Shown: one piece after another, positions 26,001 through 35,000 of the stretch | Layout: the number at the start of each line of letters is the position of its first letter | Position numbering within the stretch: the stretch's first letter is position 1 | Assembly: GCA_030549495.1 (NCBI GenBank) | Contig: JAUIRK010000185.1 | Span: forward strand, 62,001-126,000 | DNA: 64,000 bases | Origin: Nectonema munidae | Lineage: Eukaryota; Nematomorpha; Nectonematoida; Nectonematidae | Reading direction: 5' to 3' | Translations under genes and position numbers: made by a program | The notes under the pieces: generated by a model | What the model saw: the letters and a program-made list of their open reading frames with translations, nothing else | Database searches by the model: none | What the model was told of the DNA's origin: nothing

Positions 26001-29000
26001 TAACTAATGTTAATCTTCCTTTACGATATGCAGTGAAGAACTGTTATAATTGGATATCGCTTATAACCCTGTATTCTCTACTCTCCCATCGAGCCGTATC
26101 AAATGGTAGTTTCCATGTCTCTTGTCTCGATCCACTTATGGCTGCTCTTGCGAAAGCTTAACCAAACTTCCATATTTTAACACTGGAAGCATTTTTATAG
26201 CAAAAGGTGTTTATTCAGAAAATTGCTTTTGTAACTGATAGATTACATTAAAATATTTTGCTTTGTACACAACACAAAAACAATCTTACCAAGCTGACCT
26301 ATTTTCCTAACGCTTGTGTTCTTTAAATCAAGCTGATTCATTTTCTAATCGATATCCATAGAAAATACATTTTAATTTGGATTAGGGCACATGTAAACTT
26401 TATGAGTCGCCTTCCTCCTCTTTCGCATTGCTGGGATTTTATATATTGAAGCTTTCAAAAAACTTAGGATTGAAACCAATTTTTACTTTTCGTAAATTTG
26501 TGGGCTGATGTTATTTGTATAAGTAACCTTCACTTTATAGATGCCAATTTTCTTAAAAATTTTTATTAGTTGTGACTATACCGTTTCAAATACAATGGGC
26601 ACTAAACAAATTCAAATTGGTACTAAGTATATTCAAAGATTTTGTTTGTAAATACCAAAAATATTTTAGGAATTACTTTATTCTAAAAATAAAATGTTTT
26701 CATTAACATTTATTCGAATCAAGAAGATATAGATTACAAAACTAATTTTTCCCTAAATAATAATTAAAATTTTATTTTATAACTTTTTTAAAAGGTATTA
26801 TCAAACAAAATCGTTGATTAATTTGAATATGCTTAGTGCCCATTTGAACTTGAAAAGGTATAGAAAAAGTTCGAATTGTAGATTGAAAATTATACAAATG
26901 TAAAAAAATAATGATTTAAAATAAAAAATATTTCAAGTTGATATTTAAAAATTTTAGTATGTATTATTTAAACTTATCATCAAACCTTTTCTGCCAATAG
27001 TTCGACAAGTGCTGTGTAAAAATACATTATTAAAATGACTTTTGTGGAAACGAAGATTTTAATATTATAACAATGCGTCTTATTTTATGAATTTCAGTCA
27101 TCTATTTATTGCATTGTGACAGCATGGTATAAAGGATATATATATTATTTTATCATGGCAAGACTTACAATTTCTTTCAATTAGAACTCAAAATGGTATC
27201 TTAAATGTTGTTAAATTGAGAAAAGAACCCCTTTTCACCAGCTTGCTACAGAAAAAATATAAAAGATTCAAGAGGTTTTGTAGTTTGAAATTTAGCAATT
27301 TAGATGCAATAGTATACAGCTTTTTATTAACGCAAAGCATATCTTTTTTAATTTTACTTTTCTCCTAAAATTCAAAACAAGATTAAGTTATAAATGTCTC
27401 TATTGTTTGGGCAATGTATTTTTTCGAGTTATTTATATATTTTTCCTTCATTTTGTTATATCTAAATTTATCGATAAAATATTCTTGTTTACTAAAATTC
27501 AAAGACCATTTACATTATTATTTTTAATTAGTGGCTGTTCTGTGTATATTATTTTAATTTAGCATATGGCTAATTTTTATTAGACTTTTTTGGACAAAAA
27601 CTATCAATTTTTTTACTAACGGGAATAAAATGAAAAATATTAACTCATATTTTTAATTTATTTTTTACAGGACTTCTAGAATCCTCCGTGAAGAACTTTG
27701 TTGTTAAAGTTCAAGAATTCGAAGAAAAGATTAAGCAGGTAGACAAGCACAATCCGATGCTGATGCGTGGAGTTAATGATCGTCTTATGCTTCTCGAAAG
27801 ATCTTTTCTTGATCCAAATGGTATTCCTGGGCAAAAGTTGCTGAAACATTTAATACTCGCTCCTCCCATTTACGAATCAACCCACTTGAGTAAATTATAG
27901 CTCTAATTTTGGCGATAACAAGGAATGCTTTATGTAATTAGATTCTAAATGGAAACACTTGGAATATAATTTTTAATTATGAAACAATTTTATAAAGGAC
28001 TTTTTATAGCAACGTCCCTTGCATAGTCTAAACTCTAAACAATCCGCTATTATTCACAGAATAATATGTACTCAGTAATTAGCTGTGCGAACTAATCAAG
28101 CCTCTTGAATTTACGGGGCCTTGTGCATCGGAGGGAAGGGGGGTGGACGGGGGTTAACTGTAGTAAATATTGCATGCGCGTGTTGGATGTCTGCTTACTT
28201 ATAAGAATCCTAACAATATGTGGGTTTTTACAGAAGCAGAAAGCTAAAAATTTATGGATCAGGTGGGGGGGGGGGGATAATCATTTTAACTGCCAAAATT
28301 TTTGAGTTTTACTGTTTTATACTTATTTGTCTTTTTTAAGTTATATAAAAAATAGGTTCTAAAATTACTTCAAACATGAAATCGAATGGGGCAAGTTGGA
28401 TGTTTGTTGAATCTCTATAATTACGAATGTTTAGGATCGGCATTGAGATTTTGATAACCTCTGAATTGACAACCGTCACACTTCAACCTCATTTTTAAGT
28501 AACGCTGCAATTTCATTTCTGTTTTGATTGTCGAATAAGTACTAAAGATTTTCTCAGTCAGGAACAAAGTGGCATATCAGAGCGGTCGCTACCTATATGT
28601 TTTAGTGTAAATGTCTCTGTAATTTTTTATTAACAGAAAATTTCAATAAAACGAAAATACTTTATTTTTAATATCAAAACATGAATAAAAACGATTTACG
28701 ATTATTATGAATCTAATAAACTGTTTCTACTTAAAAGCTATATTGAAACTGTTGTTGGTTAATGGATTTAAGTTGCATATTGAATTGTTGCTGGTGTGTA
28801 AGAGTCTATTTTAGAAACTGGTTGTGTGTGGGCCTTTTTAAGAAAATTCAAGTCGGTTCGGGTTTACAACATTCAGGACGTAGCGTGAGTGTGGGCAGAT
28901 TTTCTATGTCCAATCATGGCTCTAGTACACACTAGGGCTAAACCGAATTTTTTGAAACTGGGTTTTTTCAGGAAAAAAGTTTCAAAATCGGTTTTAAACC

Positions 29001-32000
29001 GGTTTTAATGAACCCGAAATATATGAATAAATCCGTATGCATAGAGTAAACAAATATTAATATATGCATTTTTAATACACAAGTATAACTGAAAGTGATC
29101 TCTCACTTTCCACACCTGTTGGCTTGACTGTACAAAGAGCACCATTAAGGTTTTGAAGTTCTTCACTTTTAAAGGCGGTTGCCTAATACATTTTTAACTC
29201 GCTATTCAAATCACCCAAGTTTGAAACTACTTTTTCTGACGATTTAATTTTTTTGATTTCTCTAAAAAATTCATTAAGCATTTGGTCTCCAGCAGAACGC
29301 TTCAAAGTTAAACAGTTTTTATCACCATCTCCATCTAATTCAGAATCTTTTTTTTGAGTTTCAAATTTTTCTTCAAAGTCAAAAGTTGATGATATAAATC
29401 CATGCAGAGGTTTTTTACTGCTTGTTTTGATGAAAAACAAAATAAAGAATTTTCGCGCGTATCTTTTTAAAATTCTTCATATTTTGCCAAATACTTCATA
29501 GCTGAACTCAATTCCATATTTCTTTTGGAATTGTACCTCTCATATAATCTTTCTTTCAACTTAGAAGCTGTTTTATTTCTATTTTTTTCTAACTTCTTCA
29601 AGCAAATTTCCACTAAGATATCTGTTTCAAGAAGATTAGCTTTATTAGAAGAAACATAATTCAAAAGTGTTTCCAGAGGTTGTAAGGAACTTATGAGCTT
29701 ATCCAAAGTTTCCCACCCTTTTTCAAAAACAACTTCAATTGAAGCTATCACGTGTAAAGCTTTATTAGCACAACTTTTCAAAAAAACAAATCTTTCTATC
29801 ATACGAAGTAGACTGTTCCACCTTGTTTTACAGTCCAGTATCAATTTAAGTTCTCTCAATTATGTTCATCTTTCACAAAATCTTGAAGTCTGTCGTTTTT
29901 TAATGGGGATTTTCTGAAAACTTTGCAAATTATTCTCACCTTTTCAACTACTTCGAAAAAATCACTTGTCAAAAAGATATCTTCTTTGTTATCGATTCCT
30001 TTCAAGATGCAAGTTTTCATTTGAGCATCAGAATCTTCATCTTCGTCACTTTCTGTATCTGATGAGTCTATATGAACATGAACATTATTGAAACTAGTTC
30101 CCTTTTTGTTCTTTGAGTACGGAACGTCACATATTGCAAGGTGTATTATATGGGCAACAGATACTTGATGATAGCATTCGATATCGCTTCGAAATTTCAG
30201 CATCAAGGCAGCTCCATCTGCTGTACAAGATACAATATTGTTTTAATACATAAATTGAACTCATTTAGTTTTGAAGAAACAATATCAATCATTTTCTGAG
30301 AACTTAAAGAGCCGAAAGCTTTTATCATACTCAAGCACCAAAACTTTTCTTCGTTGAAAACGTTAATTGTTATATATCTTTTATTTTGGCAAGATGTAAA
30401 TTCATCTAAACACATTGAAAAGCGAAAGCCGTGTTCGACTTGACTTTTGAAATAAAGAGAAAGATCTAATTTTTTCATCTCGTAATACTTAATAACCATA
30501 TAGAAATGTTCCATCTTTATCAATATCCAACAAATGAATTTTTTGATATATGAAATTTCAAACTTGAAGTTGTTCCTCCAGAAAATTTCAGAGTCTTCTT
30601 ACATATTGTACAATTTGCTGAGTCTTTGTCGATTTTCACGAAATATTTCCAAATTTTTGATTTAGAGGAAGATATTTTGAAAAAAAATTAGATTGAAAAA
30701 CTTAAAAAATAAATTGGTAAAGAACATTTTCCAAGTTTTTTTTATTGTTTTCAACAAAAAGAAAAGTTTGTTATACTAATTGAAATTTTCATTTTTAAAA
30801 AACTGGTTTTTAAAAACGGTTTTTTTTCAGAAGTCGATTAAAACCGGTTTTTTCAACCAGTTTTTCAGCACTAGTACACACACAAAATCATATACAGTGA
30901 AACCTGTGTAAACCGAATTCCCATGGGGACAACAAAAACGTTCGGTATATTGAGAATTCGGTATATAAATGATTTTATTCTAAGATTGAACATAATGGTG
31001 TTTTAATAAAACGGCTATTATTTTATCAGACCTTAATAATTCTAAATGTTATAAAGATGAAAAAATTGGATTAAAAAATTGCCATTAACTAGCGCGTTCA
31101 TTATTCATTCAACACTATCAGAGATAGCTGCTACGCTTTATAGAGATTTTAAATTTTAATTTGAAATAAAAGATTTTATATATTTTTTACCTTCAAACAG
31201 CTTAAATTTGACGCTTATATCTATGCATCTCTTCAAGCATTTAGATTTGACGCTTATATCTATGCATTCAAAGGTTTACCATAAAAAACCCGGTTTAGCA
31301 ACTTTTTTTATTACCCGAATTTTACCATATTTTTAAACCTCCATAAATTTATTTCATCTATTTCATTTTTACATTGTGCGAAGTTTGTTAATTTGTTTTT
31401 TCTATCAACACAGCGATTTGTAGGCTAAGGTTTAATTAAAAGAAAATTAAACTAACTTTTATGCATTTATTGAGATTATAGTTATTTATAACAGTACTTC
31501 AAACAACTTTAAAAAAAGTTTCACTTATCATAATATCTTGACTTTCAAATATAAACTAAAGTAAATTACAGAAAATACTAGATTGAAGCTTAAAAATATT
31601 CAAATTTTTAAAAATTAAAAACAACTGAGTTTTTATTTTCAAACAAAATATTGAAATTCGAAGCAAAAAGTAACATGTAATATGTAACAATTTTGAATAA
31701 AGTTAGAAACATTTTAAATTTCAAATGCACGTCAGCCATATTTTTTCAACCTTTTAAAGCCATTATCCATTTCTAGGAATTTGAATGCTAGTAAATTTTT
31801 GCGCAAAATTGTTAGACTTTTCGATTCCCGTTATTCCACCCAATTTATAACTATATTTTCTATTCCACCATCGTGTATAGTAACTTTGTTAATATAGCAT
31901 TGCAACTTCAAGTAAGGTATTGATCAAATGCAAGTAAAACTCTTTTGAGTTCCAGCTGATAGTTCTCAAATGAAATATTATATTATAGTTTAGGAAAATT

Positions 32001-35000
32001 ATGAAATTATCAAGATTTATTAGAAAATTGCATTCGATAAGAATAATATTTATTCAATAGCAAACGTATGCTTGTTTTTGCTTGACTAAACGAACCAAAA
32101 CAATCTGATTTATTTTAGTGCTACAAGAATGAACCAAATACTTTTTGTATACAAATTGTTGAATGATGTATCTTTGCATAGCCGATATAAAATATTATAG
32201 TATGCTATTTCTTTTATATCAATGGCAGCCCATTATGATCTGTTTATACTATTTTGTCTTTTCCTGTCCTTCCATTATTCTCCATGTGTTCTTAAATAAG
32301 AGTTTAAGCAATTCATCTATAAAAATGTTGTATTCAACGTCTGTATTGGCATTTTTCAAAAATTAACTGGAAATTTTTTCCCTCTGTTTCTGAGTTAATG
32401 TACTATTTCTACCCATTTGATCTTTTTATGTGTTGTTTCAAGGGGAAGTTAAATTAAAAAAGTTTCTACAATATTTTGCCTATTTGAGTAAGCGCTATGA
32501 TGCCATATATATTCACCAATTTCTTTTCCATTGAAATCTATGTAATCATGGACTATTTTGAATTTTCTGATTTGTTCAGAGTTACGAAGAGTTTTATTAA
32601 AAATCCACTGCCTTTATTTCAATCATTTTTTTTCTATCTTCTTTAACAACCAAATCGTTTTGTTTTCCATTTCTTTCTTTTTTTCGTAGAAAATGAGATT
32701 AATTTCTTTTAATCGTCTATGCCAGGGGTCACCAAACTTTTTTCTTAGAGGGCCGGATAACTGAAAGAATGGCGGGTGCGGGCCGCATAATCATTCTGTA
32801 CAATACTTGCAAGCCAGAAAGGAAGCTCTAGTAGAAAAAAGACTACAAACTTAGTTTAGCATTCCATGTTAATTATGGGTGAGTGGCGTGAGATGCAGAA
32901 AAAAAACAAAGACAACCAACATATTTATTTACTAAAAAGTTATCAAAGAAGGCAACGTTAGCAAAAAAGTAGCTACATCAGACATAGTGTGCACATGTTC
33001 GAATATCACAAACTAAGCAGCAAAAAAGGTTAGTGAGACTTGTGAAACTGATGTTTGGCTTTTAATATATCAACAATGTTTGGTTTGAAATTGCTGCATC
33101 CAATCAATAGAATTGCTTTCAAATGTTCATCAGTCAATCTCGTTCGATATGTTGACTTTACATACTTCATTTTTGAAAATGTTTGCTCACAGACATAAGT
33201 TGTTCCAAACACTGATGCCATACCAGCGGCAAATTTCTTCAATTTCGGAAACTCAGCATCAGGTAAGCAGCGGTAAAATTCAACAAGTTTTCCTTCTCTG
33301 TGCTTCTCTTTCAGCAAATCATTTGCGTGCAAATCAATGAGCTCCAACTGTAGTTCAACTGATACATCGTCAAGGTTACAACCAAACGGATTCTGAAACA
33401 GAAGAATATGACTCTCAATTCTTTTAAGATCTGAGAATCTCTCCAAAAAATGCTTATTCAAGTCACGAATAATCTTTTTCGGAAAATCGAGGTTGACATC
33501 TTCAGCGACTGTAGCATAAAACTCTTTGAAACAGTGAAAATGAGAGAAGTTTTCTCCTTCCAGTTGTGCTTCAAACAATGACAGCTTTCTCCGAAATCCT
33601 TTGATGATTCTGTAGAGATCACAGATAAGGTTATCTTTTCCCTGAAGTTTCAGGTTCAGTTCATTCATGTGGGATGTGATGTCGACCAAAAATGCCAACT
33701 TTGACAGCCAGGTAGGATCTGACAGCTGTGGATCAGCTCTATCTTTTTCGGTGAGAAAAACATCTATTTCGTTTCGAAGCTTAAAAAAACGAAACAAGAC
33801 TTTACCGCAGCTGAGCCACCTCACTGTTGTGTGATAAGGCAAGTCACAGAAATCAGAATCAATTTCTTCAAGAAAAACCTGGAACTGACGGTGATTGAGT
33901 GCATGTCCCCGAATGAAGTTCACAGCAGAAAGGACTGGTTTCAGTACACAAGAAATATCTAAGGTTTTCCCACAGAGTGCTTGTTGATGTATGATGCAGT
34001 GTATGAACAGAGCGCCCGGAATTCGCAAATCTTCTAAATGAGTCCTGATCTGCCCCACCAGACCCTTTCTCACTCCAGCCATGTTTTTTCCTCCATCAAC
34101 TGTAACACCTCGGAGCTGATTCCACTGAAGGTTATAGTCTTGCAAAGTTTTCTGCACTTCCGTGAAAATGTCTTTTCCAGTTGTTGTTCCATGCATGCTA
34201 CAAACGGATGCCAACTCTTCCGTTATCTGAAAGTCTAAAGTGACACCACGAATGAACACGAGAAGTTGTGACGTACTCGAGAGATCAGTAGACTCGTCTA
34301 TCGCAAGAGAATACCACAAGAAGTTCCTAGCTTTCTCGTGTATCTGGAGCACTATGTTCTCTCCAAGTTCTTCTGTTCTCCGCACAACTGAACTTGCCGA
34401 AAGGCTGATACCTCCAAACAAATTGGCTTTCTCAGGACACAAGTCATTTGCTGCTTCCATCATGCACTCTTTGATGAAGTTGCCATCAGTAAACGGTTTT
34501 CCTCGCTCTGCCATCTTATGCACTATTTTGTAACTTGTATGAGTGACGGATTCATTTTCAGTAAACTTTCTCCTGAAGAGATTTCTTTGAGTTTCTAAAC
34601 TACGTTTCATGGACTCATATTTCTCAGAGCGTAACTTTCCAGAAAACATTGAATACTTTGATATATGTTTTGTTTCATAGTGACGCCGAAGATTGTACTC
34701 TTTCAGAACGGCAATACTTTCGCTGCATACCACGCAAGTAGATTTCTGGTCCTTCGTTTCTACAAAGAAGTACTTTACTCCCCATTCTTCATTGAAAGCA
34801 CGACACTCGGCGTCTACTTTTCTTTTCTTAGTAGCCATAACGATAATATTCTAAACTTAATATTTAAATTTAAATTATACAGTAAAACCTTTTATATACG
34901 ACCTATGTTTTCTGCAGATAATCTCGGTCGTAACTCACAGGTAGTAATAATAATCTTAATTTTTTAAACAGGTAAATAAATAATCTTAATTTTTATACAC

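Noticed and set aside
33030-34838. Domesticated host gene related to GTF2IRD2
   Set aside because: It sits between exact transposon termini with a perfect 8-bp target duplication, so it is a transposon gene here.
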